From Streptomyces lincolnensis (GTDB taxonomy: Bacteria > Actinomycetota > Actinomycetes > Streptomycetales > Streptomycetaceae): a DNA stretch of 64,000 nucleotides. A program made the position numbers and the translations under genes. Position 1 is the first letter of the stretch. Each line of letters opens with the position of its first letter. The DNA is taken from the NCBI RefSeq assembly GCF_021173675.1, contig NZ_JAIHON010000008.1, positions 278,784 through 342,783 of the forward strand, in the 5' to 3' direction. Positions 26,946-35,166 of this stretch are shown one piece after another. The notes under the pieces are model-generated. The model worked only from the letters and a program-made list of their open reading frames with translations. It had not been told where the DNA came from and ran no database searches.

Positions 26946-27815
26946 TCACCCCACCGGGAACGCCACGTCGCACACCGGGTCCTGGGCGCCCGCCGTCTCC
27001 CAGTCCGCGAAGTACACCTCGCGGCAGGGCCCCGTCTGCTTCAGCCTCCGGGCCGCCATCCACTCCTCCACCGCCTCGAAGGCCGCCAGGATCTGCGGAT
27101 GGGCCACCTGAGCCTTGGTGATCCGGGTGTACGCCAGCCGCCGGGCCGGCTCCACCCGTACCGCCGTCTCCCAGGCCCGCCCGTGCCGCGCGGCCCACGC
27201 CCGGGCGGCGGCCTCGTCGGCCACCGGTACGCAGGACTCGGCCGGGCCGTCGCTCTCCATCGACACCTCGGAGTGGTAGACGACGTACGGCGCCGCCGTG
27301 CTGCCCCCGCACTCCCGGGAGGCCTTTTCCAGCCGCCCCAGCGAGGCGCCGATCCAGGCGGGCAGTTCGTCCGCCAGCGTGTGCCGCTTCTCGGTGATCA
27401 CCACCCGCTCCGGCACGTCCACCGTCTCGACCGCGAACTTCCCGTACATCTCGGAGCTCCTCCCCGACAGCCGTCCACGGAGGTACTCGGCGAGCGTCCG
27501 CTGCGAGGCCAACCTCGCCTCCACGTCCGCCCAGTACGCGGCGAGCCGGTCGGCGGCCCGGCACCCGTCGCCCGCCCCGGCCGCCCCGACCACCTCGGCG
27601 ATCCGGGCGAGCGGCATGTCCAGCTGCCGCAACAGGGCCACGAGCCGGGCGCGTTCGATCTGGTCGGCGCGGTAGTAGCGGTAGCCGCTGACCTCGTCGA
27701 CGTGCGCCGGTGCCAGCAGCCCGAGCCGGTCGTACAGCCGTAGCGCCTTGGCCGAGAGCCGGGACCGGGCCGCGAACGCGCCGATGGTAAGCAGTTCGTC
27801 GTCCACCCGAGTCAT
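26946..27815 (-). CDS. MerR-family regulator with GyrI-like effector domain
   Basis: 289 residues. An N-terminal MerR winged helix (about 8-75: LLTIGAFAARSRLSAKALRLYDRLGLL...YRYYRADQIERARLVALLRQLDMPL) and a short coiled-coil linker lead into a C-terminal GyrI-like/BmrR-type ligand pocket (from about 125: VETVDVPERVVITEKRHTLADELPAWIGASL...PYVVYHSEVS). Such proteins sense small cationic or aromatic compounds and bend a long-spacer promoter to activate it. The target gene is not obvious here. Upstream lies only about 60 bp to the left end of the next region, with the peroxidase gene on the same strand. Confidence 0.9.
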   Translation of the reverse strand: MTRVDDELLTIGAFAARSRLSAKALRLYDRLGLLAPAHVDEVSGYRYYRADQIERARLVALLRQLDMPLARIAEVVGAAGAGDGCRAADRLAAYWADVEARLASQRTLAEYLRGRLSGRSSEMYGKFAVETVDVPERVVITEKRHTLADELPAWIGASLGRLEKASRECGGSTAAPYVVYHSEVSMESDGPAESCVPVADEAAARAWAARHGRAWETAVRVEPARRLAYTRITKAQVAHPQILAAFEAVEEWMAARRLKQTGPCREVYFADWETAGAQDPVCDVAFPVG

Positions 27816-27892
27816 CCTCCGTCACCGGGCGGCTCTGTCCGCCCGGTGACCAGGAGGCTCGCCCTTGCCCCAGGGGCAAGGTCAACGACCGT

Positions 27893-28402
27893 CTAGCCGA
27901 GCGCCTTCTCCACCGCGGCCACGAGCTCCGCGGCCTCCGGCTCGGTCTGCGGCGAGAACCGGGCGACGACCTGGCCGTCCCGGCCGATCAGGAACTTCTC
28001 GAAGTTCCAGCGGATGTCCCCGTTGTGCCCCTCGGCGTCGGCGAAGCCGACCAGGCGCTCGTAGAGGGGGTGCCGGTCCTCGCCGTTCACCTCGACCTTC
28101 TCGGTCATCGGGAAGGTCACGCCGTACGTCGCCGAACAGAACTCGGCGATCTCCTCGGCGCTGCCCGGCTCCTGCCCGAGGAACTGGTTGCAGGGCACCC
28201 CGAGGACCGTGAAGCCACGCTCGGCGTACTGCGCGTGCAGCCGCTCCAGACCGGTGTACTGCGGGGTCAGGCCGCACTTGGAGGCCACGTTCACGACGAG
28301 CACGGCCTGACCGGCGTACTGCGCGAGGTCGGCGGCGCCGCCCTGGAGGGCGCCTATCTCGACATGGAGGGGGGAAACACCGTTGCTGTCTACAGTCGTC
28401 AT
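27893..28402 (-). CDS. Glutathione peroxidase family (thiol peroxidase)
   Basis: 169 residues, full length. The peroxidatic Cys lies in NVASKCGLTPQY, with Gln in GVPCNQFLGQEPG and Trp/Asn in WNFEKFL, completing the catalytic tetrad. In bacteria that make mycothiol the Cys-type enzymes normally use thioredoxin; the Cys in GVPCNQF or further on can serve as resolving Cys. It reduces hydrogen peroxide and organic peroxides in the cytosol. Its stop lies 77 bp from the MerR start on the same strand. Confidence 0.93.
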   Translation of the reverse strand: MTTVDSNGVSPLHVEIGALQGGAADLAQYAGQAVLVVNVASKCGLTPQYTGLERLHAQYAERGFTVLGVPCNQFLGQEPGSAEEIAEFCSATYGVTFPMTEKVEVNGEDRHPLYERLVGFADAEGHNGDIRWNFEKFLIGRDGQVVARFSPQTEPEAAELVAAVEKALG

Positions 28403-28412
28403 GCAGCGGAGC

Positions 28413-29414
28413 CTAACTCCGAGAGGTGGCGTCCCCCTGACCGGACCCCGAGGTTCCGGCCGCCTTCAGCAGCACCTCGCCCGCCGCGGTCCGCGAGTAC
28501 AGCACCGACCGCCCCGCCCGCCGCCGCTCCACCAGCCCCGCGTCCAGCAGCACCCGCAGATGCCGGCCGACGGAGCCGAGCGCCTGCCCGGTCACGGCGA
28601 CCAGCTGGCTGGTGCTGAGGGGGGAGCCGAGGAGGCCGAGCACCTCGGCCCGCGCGCCCCCGAGCAGCGCGCCGAGCGAGGCGGGCACGGTCCGGGCGCC
28701 GGGGTCGGCGAGGACGCCCGCGCAGGCGTAGACGACCGCGTACCGGTCGGGCTCCTCCCAGGACACCCAGCCGGTCTTCGGGGTGACCGGCACGAAGAGC
28801 AGTTCGGCGCCGGAGATCTCGCGGGGCGGGTACTCGTGCGGGTTCACCTGGAGCCGGTTGTCACCGAGCCACCGTGTCCGCCCCGGCCGCAGCGAGCCCA
28901 GCACGGCCGCCCAGCCGCCCCGGCTCACCTGCGCGGTCCGGGCCACCACGTCCGCCTCCAGCACCCGTCGACGCCGGTCCCAGTCCGGTCGTACGGTCTC
29001 GGTCCAGACGTACGACAGGAGCGCGGCCGCGCGTTCGGGCAGGTCGTCGCGTTCCAGTGCGGCGGGCAGCGGGCCGGCGAGGGAGACCCGCAGGTGCGCG
29101 CGGGCCTCGCCGGGGTCGGCGGCCCGCACTCGGGCCACGCCCTCCTCGAAGGTCTCCCGGTCCCTCGGTGTGGGCGTGAGGAAGTCGGCGATCCAGGACC
29201 GGCCCAGTCCGGCCCGCACGAGCCGCGCGGCCACCGGGTCGGCGGCCAGCCGGGCCCGGTAGCCGGGCAGGTGGGCGCGGAGCCAGGCCTGTTCGCCCGG
29301 GTGCGCGGGCCTGCCCCGGTGCAGCAGCTGGAGACAGGCGAAGACCTCGGCGAGCGGGGAGAGGACGAACCGGCTGCCGGCGAGGGTGTCGGCGTTGACC
29401 TGCCACCACCCCAT
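28413..29414 (-). CDS. ArsR-type winged-helix regulator with DUF5937-like N-terminus
   Basis: 333 residues. About 230 N-terminal residues resemble DUF5937 (SPLAEVFACLQLLHRG...HAHLP), followed by a C-terminal ArsR winged helix (ALLGGARAEVLGLLGSPLSTSQLVAVTGQALGSVGRHLRVLLDAGLVERRRAGRSVLYSRT). Regulators of this group usually repress the divergent efflux gene. ATG 29414 has GGGAGGG six bases upstream. It is divergent from the MFS gene (starts 91 bp apart) with a perfect inverted repeat in between. The stop is 10 bp from the peroxidase start on the same strand. Confidence 0.85.
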   Translation of the reverse strand: MGWWQVNADTLAGSRFVLSPLAEVFACLQLLHRGRPAHPGEQAWLRAHLPGYRARLAADPVAARLVRAGLGRSWIADFLTPTPRDRETFEEGVARVRAADPGEARAHLRVSLAGPLPAALERDDLPERAAALLSYVWTETVRPDWDRRRRVLEADVVARTAQVSRGGWAAVLGSLRPGRTRWLGDNRLQVNPHEYPPREISGAELLFVPVTPKTGWVSWEEPDRYAVVYACAGVLADPGARTVPASLGALLGGARAEVLGLLGSPLSTSQLVAVTGQALGSVGRHLRVLLDAGLVERRRAGRSVLYSRTAAGEVLLKAAGTSGSGQGDATSRS

Positions 29415-29449
29415 GAGCAACCCTCCCGCTTCCCTCGCCCCGTCCGACC

Positions 29450-29467
29450 TTTCGCGTCCGCGCGAAA
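29450..29467. promoter_or_regulatory. Inverted-repeat operator for ArsR/MFS pair
   Basis: TTTCGCG and CGCGAAA form a perfect 7-bp dyad around TCCG, between the two divergent start codons. The AT-rich ACAATAACGA just after it may be the -10 region of the MFS promoter, so bound repressor could block both genes. Confidence 0.65.
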
Positions 29468-29505
29468 CAATAACGACGACGTCCGGCCCGCCGAAGACTC
29501 TCGCC

Positions 29506-30747
29506 ATGCGCAGCTACCACCACCTCTTCCGCACCCCGGAGTTCACCCCGCTCTTCCTCTCCTCCGCCGCCAACGTCGCCGCCCAGACGATCGCGGGGCT
29601 GGCGCTCGGCACGCTGGTGTACCGGGCGACCGAGTCGCCGCTGCTGTCGGCGGTGAGCATGCTCGGCCCGCAGCTGGCCCAGGTGCTGGGCGCGACCGTC
29701 CTCCTCTCCGGCGCGGACCGGCTGCCCCCGAGGGCCACGATGACGGGCATCTCCCTGGCCTTCGCCGCCGGTACGGCGCTCATGGCGCTGCCCGGCCTCC
29801 CGCTCGCCGCCCTCTTCACCGTCGTCCTCCTCCAGGGCCTGATCGCCTCGCTGGGCGGGGGAGTGCGCTGGGGACTGCTGAACGAGATCCTGTCGCCGGC
29901 GGGCACCGGGGCGGGCACCGGGGCCGGGGCGGACGGCAAGGGCGGCTACCTGCTGGGCCGTTCGCTGTTCAACATGATGAGCGGCCTGCTCCAGATCACC
30001 GGCTACGCGGTGGCCGGCGTCCTCCTGGCTGCCCTGTCCCCGCGAGCCGCCCTGCTGCTGTCGGCCGCGCTGTACGTCACCGCGGCCGTCGTCCTGCGCC
30101 TGGGCCTCACCCCGCGCCCGCCCCGCGCCCAGGGCCGCCCGTCGGCGGCCGAGACCTGGCGTACCAACGCCCTGCTGTGGTCCTCCCGCCCCCGCCGCCA
30201 CCTCTACCTCGCCCTGTGGATCCCCAACGGCCTGATCGTCGGCTGCGAATCGCTCTACGTCTCCTACGCCCCCGAAGCGGCCGGCACCCTGTTCGCCTGC
30301 GCGGCCCTCGGCATGTTCGTCGGAGACGTCACCGTCGGCCGCCTCGCCCCACCCGCCCTGCGCCCCCGCCTCGGCACACCCCTGCTCCTGCTGCTGGCCG
30401 CGCCCTACCTGCTCTTCGCCCTCGGCCCGAACCTCCCCCTCGCGGCCGCCGCCGTCACCGTGGCCTCCGTCGGCTTCGGCGCGAGCCTCGTCCAGCAGGA
30501 ACGCCTGATGACCCTCGTCCCCGCCCAACTGACCGGCCACGCCCTGGGACTGCACTCCGCCGGAATGCTCACCCTCCAGGGCCTGAGCGCCGCCCTGGCA
30601 GGCACCATCGCCCAACTCACCTCACCCACCACGGCAATGACCCTGCTGGCAGCCGCCTCCCTCACGGCGACGGCATCAGTGACGGCATCCAGCCGCCGAC
30701 ACACTCCCGAGGGCAGCGGCTTGGCGCCGTCCGGCGGACTGTCATGA
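29506..30747 (+). CDS. MFS transporter
   Basis: 413 residues with about 12 hydrophobic segments (SSAANVAAQTIAGLALGTLVY, MLGPQLAQVLGATVLL, etc.), matching a drug:H+ antiporter-sized MFS protein. The substrate is unknown. The loop after helix 2 has SGADRLPPRATM rather than a classic GxxxDRxGR motif A. ATG 29506 places the first helix about 15 residues in. Controlled in all likelihood by the divergent ArsR-type repressor. Confidence 0.85.
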   Translation: MRSYHHLFRTPEFTPLFLSSAANVAAQTIAGLALGTLVYRATESPLLSAVSMLGPQLAQVLGATVLLSGADRLPPRATMTGISLAFAAGTALMALPGLPLAALFTVVLLQGLIASLGGGVRWGLLNEILSPAGTGAGTGAGADGKGGYLLGRSLFNMMSGLLQITGYAVAGVLLAALSPRAALLLSAALYVTAAVVLRLGLTPRPPRAQGRPSAAETWRTNALLWSSRPRRHLYLALWIPNGLIVGCESLYVSYAPEAAGTLFACAALGMFVGDVTVGRLAPPALRPRLGTPLLLLLAAPYLLFALGPNLPLAAAAVTVASVGFGASLVQQERLMTLVPAQLTGHALGLHSAGMLTLQGLSAALAGTIAQLTSPTTAMTLLAAASLTATASVTASSRRHTPEGSGLAPSGGLS

Positions 30748-30984
30748 AAGATCGATTCCGGGATCAAGGATCAAGTCCTGATTTCCCTTAATTGGGTAAA
30801 GGGAGGCATGGGGAAGGTAATTCTTTTCATGCTCGTCCGGTCTCTTCGTGCTGACGGAACGGGAATATCGCCGACGCCAAGCTCAAGGCTCGCTCAGATC
30901 GTTCGCATTTTCTTGACGATCACCCAGGCATTGCGTGATGTTCTGTTCACGCCACTCCCGCACGGGGGTCAAAGGGAGGCAACG
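30748..30984. other. AT-rich intergenic leader
   Basis: 237 bp clearly poorer in G+C than its surroundings, for example TCAAGTCCTGATTTCCCTTAA and TAATTCTTTTCATGC. A purine-rich AAAGGGAGG occurs twice, near 30799 and at 30971-30979; the second serves the gene at 30985. The base composition suggests recently acquired DNA or a strong promoter region. Confidence 0.55.
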
Positions 30985-31578
30985 ATGAATGCCGCGTTCA
31001 CTCGCGCATGCACAGCCGCTGCGCTGACTGTTTTTCTCACCACAGGGGCCGGGGGAGTGAGTACCGCTTTTGCGGACGACGCCCCCACGACCGTCAACGT
31101 CGATCAGGACGGGAACCCGATCCCTCAGGCGCCGGACGCCGCTGACGTCCCGGTGCACCCGGACGGCTGTCCGCCCGACCCGGGCTTCCGCTTCTACAAC
31201 GTCAAGAGTGTCTTCGTCGGCGACAAGAGCAAGACCGTCTACGGCCAGTCCGGCGTCACGCTCTCGGTATCGGTGGCCAAGGGCCACACCTGGACCGGCA
31301 CCTTCACGTACGCCGCCAAGCTGAGCGAGTCGGTCCTCGTCGCCTCTGCCGAGGAGACGATCAGTGGCTCGATCTCCTACGCCAAGACCACCACCGTCAC
31401 CCTCAGCGGGTCGTGGAAGGTCCCGGCGAGCCAGAAGGACGGATGGCTGGCCCTCGGCTCGAAGGGATACTCCTTCAAGTGGGAACGGGGTTCCACGAAC
31501 GGTGGCTGCAAGTGGATCGTCTCCAACCACGGGACCGCCAAGCTCCCGGCGCTCTCGCCCTACATCGCCCACTCCTGA
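30985..31578 (+). CDS. Secreted protein of unknown function
   Basis: 197 residues. A signal peptide (residues 1-30) ends VSTAFA-DD. The mature part begins with an acidic Pro-rich stretch, then GCPPDPGFRFYNVKSVFVGDKSKTVYGQSGVTLSVSVAKGHTWTGTFTYAAKLSESVLVASAEETISGSISYAKTTTVTL-type beta-rich sequence with many Thr/Ser and two Cys near the ends. It gives the impression of an amphipathic beta-barrel or beta-solenoid exported protein; no named family is recognised. ATG 30985 has AAAGGGAGG six bases upstream. A lipoprotein gene follows after 15 bp, so the two are co-transcribed. Confidence 0.75.
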   Translation: MNAAFTRACTAAALTVFLTTGAGGVSTAFADDAPTTVNVDQDGNPIPQAPDAADVPVHPDGCPPDPGFRFYNVKSVFVGDKSKTVYGQSGVTLSVSVAKGHTWTGTFTYAAKLSESVLVASAEETISGSISYAKTTTVTLSGSWKVPASQKDGWLALGSKGYSFKWERGSTNGGCKWIVSNHGTAKLPALSPYIAHS

Positions 31579-31593
31579 GTCGAGGACGATCTG

Positions 31594-32061
31594 ATGAAGC
31601 CCTCCCTGCTGGCCTTCGGCCTGTCGGCCCTGGTGCTCGTGTCGGCCTGTTCCGGCGGGGCCGGCGCCCGGGCGACCGCCACCCCTGGGGCGACCGCCAA
31701 CCCGGGGGCGACACCGCAGACCCCGACGAGCCCCGACCGCCTTCCCGATCCGGTCCAGTCACCGGTGCCTGTCGGTTCGAAGACGCTGTACACGGGATCG
31801 GGTCATGGCACGGGCGGTGTCACCCTCCCCGAGTCCGCGCGGAAAGCCGCGTCCGTCACGGTGATGTGGACATGCGCGGGCCCCTCCACGTTCGACATCA
31901 CCGCCGCCGGGAAAACCCTCGCCGGATCCCGGTGCGGTGATGGGAACGGAGCGTTCACCGCCGAAATACCGCGCGCCGATATACGCGAGTTGGCATGGAA
32001 GTTCGCGGCGGCCAATTCGGTGATCTGGCGCATCACCGTCACTCAACCACCGACAGGCTAG
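31594..32061 (+). CDS. Putative lipoprotein
   Basis: 155 residues. A lipobox LVSAC with Cys19 follows a hydrophobic signal. A Thr/Pro/Ala/Gly-rich linker (25-55) is followed by a beta-rich domain with two further Cys (WTCAGPS, GSRCGDG) likely forming a disulphide. It would be anchored outside the membrane. No function is recognised. It forms an operon with the secreted protein just upstream. The stop TAG is followed within three bases by the 8-bp minisatellite. Confidence 0.75.
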   Translation: MKPSLLAFGLSALVLVSACSGGAGARATATPGATANPGATPQTPTSPDRLPDPVQSPVPVGSKTLYTGSGHGTGGVTLPESARKAASVTVMWTCAGPSTFDITAAGKTLAGSRCGDGNGAFTAEIPRADIRELAWKFAAANSVIWRITVTQPPTG

Positions 32062-32063
32062 GA

Positions 32064-32140
32064 GCGAGAGGGCGAGAGGGCGAGAGGGCGAGAGGGCGAG
32101 AGGGCGAGAGGGCGAGAGGGCGAGAGGGCGAGAGGGCGAG
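32064..32140. repeat. 8-bp tandem repeat (GCGAGAGG)n
   Basis: 77 bp of perfect tandem GCGAGAGG, about 9.6 copies, starting three bases after the lipoprotein stop. The unit is purine-rich on the + strand and not a multiple of three. It could vary in number by slippage and may act in termination or mRNA stability. Confidence 0.9.
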
Positions 32141-32287
32141 AAAGGGAGCGCGCGTCGACGCCGGGGAATCCGTCGTAGACGATCTGGAGGCCGTCCTGTT
32201 CGGGCGCCGGGTCATACCCAGGTCTGACCCCGCGGTTCAGGTCCTGGTCCGACGACCCGCGGGGACGATGACGGCATCGTCTTCGGC

Positions 32288-33085
32288 ATGACGAATCCGA
32301 CGACATCCGCGGTCGCCTCAGCCGCTCCGGCCACCCCGATCGGCGTCCGCCTGCGGGACGCGCTCCCCGTGGACCGGTGGGACACGACCGGCTTCCCCGG
32401 CCGCTGGGTGGGCGGCACCGCGATGGTGCTGGGCCCCCTCCTGATGCTGGCCGGCGCGTTGCTGCGGGCCCGCTTCCCGTTCTTCTTCCCCGGCCAACTC
32501 GCCGCGTACGAGCGGCACCCCACCCTGATGGCCACCGCGTACGGCCTCTTCGCCGCGGGCGGCGTGCTGCTGTGGCCCGCGGTCGCGGTGCTGGCCGCGC
32601 GGATCGGGGCGCGGAGTGCGGGCTGGGGCCTGTGGGGCGGGGTCCTGGTGATGTTCGGGCTGTTCGCCCGCGCCTTCCACGCGGGGGCGGACCACCTGGC
32701 CTTCCAGTTGGCGCGGTCCCAGGGGGCCGGGCCCGCGGCCGACACCGTCTCGGCGGGCTACGGCGCCTTCCACGTCTTCGCCACGCTGAACCTCGCCATC
32801 GTCGCCGGGTGGATCGTCGTCGCCCTAGGCGCCTGGCGCACCAGGGTGCTCGGCCCGCTCCGCGCCACCGCACTCGCCCTCACCGCGGCACTGCCCCTCG
32901 GCGTCCTGAAGGGAACCACCCCGCTGTCGCTGCTGGCACTGGCCGGACTGTGCGCGGCACTGGTGCCGCTGGGATGGGCCCTGCTCTCCGAAGCGCCCCG
33001 CCCCGGCCGGGCGGTGGTGCTGCGCTGGGTACCGCTGGCACTGGTGACGCTCGGACTGATGACGTTGCTCGGACAGGCCGGTTGA
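32288..33085 (+). CDS. Hypothetical integral membrane protein
   Basis: 265 residues with about 6-7 hydrophobic segments: WVGGTAMVLGPLLMLAGALL, MATAYGLFAAGGVLLWPAVAVLAA, GLWGGVLVMFGLFARAF, VFATLNLAIVAGWIVVALG, two more, and a C-terminal VPLALVTLGLMTLLG. A His-rich loop AFHAGADHLAFQ lies after the third. I do not recognise the family. The stop TGA at 33085 is directly followed by a possible GTG start of the histidine kinase, so translation may be coupled and it may modulate that sensor. Confidence 0.75.
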   Translation: MTNPTTSAVASAAPATPIGVRLRDALPVDRWDTTGFPGRWVGGTAMVLGPLLMLAGALLRARFPFFFPGQLAAYERHPTLMATAYGLFAAGGVLLWPAVAVLAARIGARSAGWGLWGGVLVMFGLFARAFHAGADHLAFQLARSQGAGPAADTVSAGYGAFHVFATLNLAIVAGWIVVALGAWRTRVLGPLRATALALTAALPLGVLKGTTPLSLLALAGLCAALVPLGWALLSEAPRPGRAVVLRWVPLALVTLGLMTLLGQAG

Positions 33086-33112
33086 GTGCGCACGTTCACG
33101 TACGGTCGGCGC

Positions 33113-34267
33113 ATGAAGCCCAGGAGACAGCGCCATCTCCACGCCCTCGACCTCGGCGCGGCCCTGGCCCTGACCGCCGTCTACATCGGCTTCGCCCGGC
33201 TGTCCGCCGTAGACGGCCAGCCCGTCTACACAGGGCCGTTCTGGCTCGGCTGCCTGATCGCCTGCGCGGTCGGCCTGCCGATCGCCGTACGCCGCCGTTG
33301 GCCGCTCGCGGTCCTGGTGACCGTCCTGGCCGCCCTGGCCACGGCGTCGTTCCTCGACATCCCGCGCGAGCCGTACGCCGCCGCCGGGCTCGCGGCCTAC
33401 CTCGTCGCACTGGCCGAGCCCGCCCGACGGTCCGTGCCCGCCCTCGCGGTGGCGCTGCCGGTGGCGGGCGGTGCCGTGTACCTCGGCGAGGCGGTGGTCA
33501 CTCCCGTCGGGGACGGGCAGGCCGCCGCCGGGGTGGCCGGGCTCGCGCTGCTGGTGATCGGCGGGGCCTGGGGCGCGGGGTTCGTCGTGCGTGGCCGCCG
33601 GGCCGAGACCGTCCGGGAGCAGCGGCGCCGGTCGCAGCGCGCACTGGACGAGGAGCGTCTGCGGATCGCCCGTGAACTGCACGACATCGTCTCGCACAAC
33701 CTCAGCCTGATCGCCGTCAAGGCGGGCGTCGCCGGGCATGTGGCGGAGGCCGACCCGGGCGAGGCACGGGCCGCCCTCAAGGTCATCGAGGAGACGAGCC
33801 GTTCCGCGCTGGCCGAGATGCGGCGCACGCTCGGCGTACTGCGTACCGAGGGCACACCGCTGCGGCCCGCACCGGGCCTCGACCACCTCGACTCGCTCGC
33901 GGCGGAGGCCGGCCGGGCGGGGGTGGACGTCGACCTGACGGTGCGCGCCACGAAGGGCCTGGCCGAGGGCACACAGCTGACCGTCTACCGGATCGTCCAG
34001 GAGTCCCTCACCAACGCGGTCCGGCACGCCGCCCCGACCCGCTGCCGGGTCACGGTGGAGGCCGGTGAACGAGAGGTCCGTATCGACATCACGGACGAGG
34101 GACCACCGTCCGCGCCCCGGCATCCCGCCCGCCAACTCCCGGGCGGACACGGGCTCCTGGGAATCCGCGAACGGGCGATGATGTACGGCGGCAGCTTCGA
34201 GGCGGGCCCCCGGCCGGAGGGCGGCTTCGCGGTGTCCGTCCGCCTGCCCGTCGAAGGGAACCGATGA
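33113..34267 (+). CDS. Sensor histidine kinase, NarL/DesK-type (HisKA_3)
   Basis: 384 residues from ATG 33113, or 393 from GTG 33086. Four to five N-terminal membrane helices (to about residue 155) are followed by a dimerisation helix with the phospho-acceptor His in ARELHDIVSHNLSLIAVKAG and a HATPase_c domain (N box VYRIVQESLTNAVRHA; G box GHGLLGIRERAMMYGG). It autophosphorylates on His and passes the phosphate to the downstream response regulator, whose ATG overlaps its stop by 4 bp. The signal is unknown. Weak Shine-Dalgarno at both starts leaves the start uncertain. Confidence 0.92.
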   Translation: MKPRRQRHLHALDLGAALALTAVYIGFARLSAVDGQPVYTGPFWLGCLIACAVGLPIAVRRRWPLAVLVTVLAALATASFLDIPREPYAAAGLAAYLVALAEPARRSVPALAVALPVAGGAVYLGEAVVTPVGDGQAAAGVAGLALLVIGGAWGAGFVVRGRRAETVREQRRRSQRALDEERLRIARELHDIVSHNLSLIAVKAGVAGHVAEADPGEARAALKVIEETSRSALAEMRRTLGVLRTEGTPLRPAPGLDHLDSLAAEAGRAGVDVDLTVRATKGLAEGTQLTVYRIVQESLTNAVRHAAPTRCRVTVEAGEREVRIDITDEGPPSAPRHPARQLPGGHGLLGIRERAMMYGGSFEAGPRPEGGFAVSVRLPVEGNR

Positions 34268-34968
34268 CCATGACCGACGTGCCCCCGGTCCGGGTGCTGA
34301 TCGCCGACGACCAGGCGATGGTGCGCGGCAGCTTCCGGGCCCTCGTCGACCACACGCCCGGCATGACGTCCGTGGGCGAGGCCGCGAACGGAGCGGAGGC
34401 CGTCGAACTCGCCCGCCGCGAACGGCCGGACGTCGTGCTGATGGACGTACGCATGCCCGACCTCGACGGCATCGAGGCGACCCGGCGGATCTCCTCGGAC
34501 CCGGCCCTGTCCGACGTCCGCGTCCTCATCCTCACCACCTTCGACCTGGACGAGTACGTCTACGCCGCCCTGCGCGCCGGCGCCGCGGGCTTTCTGCTCA
34601 AGGACACCCCGCCGACCGAGGTCCTCGCCGCCGTCGGCGTCGTGGCCGCGGGCGAGGCCCTGCTCGCCCCCTCGGTGACCCGCCGCCTCATCGCGGAGTT
34701 CGCCCGCCGCCCCGAGCCCGCCCGTCCGCCCATCCGCTCCCTGGACGGCGTCACCGACCGGGAGCTGGAGGTCCTCGGCCTGACCGCCCGGGGCCTGTCC
34801 AACACCGAGATCGCCGAACACCTCCACCTCAGCCTGGCCACGGTCAAGACCCACATCGGCCGCCTGCTCGCCAAGCTCCACGCCCGCGACCGCGCCCAAC
34901 TCGTCATCGTCGCCTACGAAACCGGACTCGTGGGCCCGGGCCTCCGCACGGGACGCCGGGCACCGTAG
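34264..34968 (+). CDS. NarL/FixJ-family response regulator
   Basis: 234 residues. The receiver domain (about 8-125) has the phosphorylated Asp in VVLMDVRMPDLDG, the Asp pair in IADDQAMVR, T/S in ILTTFDLDEYV and K in FLLKDTPP. A LuxR-type helix-turn-helix (about 160-220: LTDRELEVLGLTARGLSNTEIAEHLHLSLATVKTHIGRLLAKL) binds DNA. Cytosolic partner of the overlapping sensor kinase. The genes it controls may include the reductase 200 bp downstream, but no operator is visible. Confidence 0.95.
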   Translation: MTMTDVPPVRVLIADDQAMVRGSFRALVDHTPGMTSVGEAANGAEAVELARRERPDVVLMDVRMPDLDGIEATRRISSDPALSDVRVLILTTFDLDEYVYAALRAGAAGFLLKDTPPTEVLAAVGVVAAGEALLAPSVTRRLIAEFARRPEPARPPIRSLDGVTDRELEVLGLTARGLSNTEIAEHLHLSLATVKTHIGRLLAKLHARDRAQLVIVAYETGLVGPGLRTGRRAP

Positions 34969-35166
34969 TCCCGGGCCCTGCCCGAGAGGCGCGGACATCG
35001 CGTCACCGAAGGCCACTCGAATTCGACGGTTCCGGCGTGAACGGATCGGACCGGCAATCCGTATGCTTCTCCGATCGAGGCATGTATCCGGAGGAATCAC
35101 TCGATCTTCGTAGGTTTGCGCATACGGGTCACGGGTGCCGTGGCCCCGGGGGGATGTGGGGCGACC

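Noticed and set aside
32064..32140. Possible CRISPR array
   Set aside because: The unit is 8 bp with no spacers and no cas genes nearby.
31995..32291. ORF through the 8-bp minisatellite
   Set aside because: It owes its length to the repeat (REGERARG...) and overlaps the lipoprotein gene out of frame.
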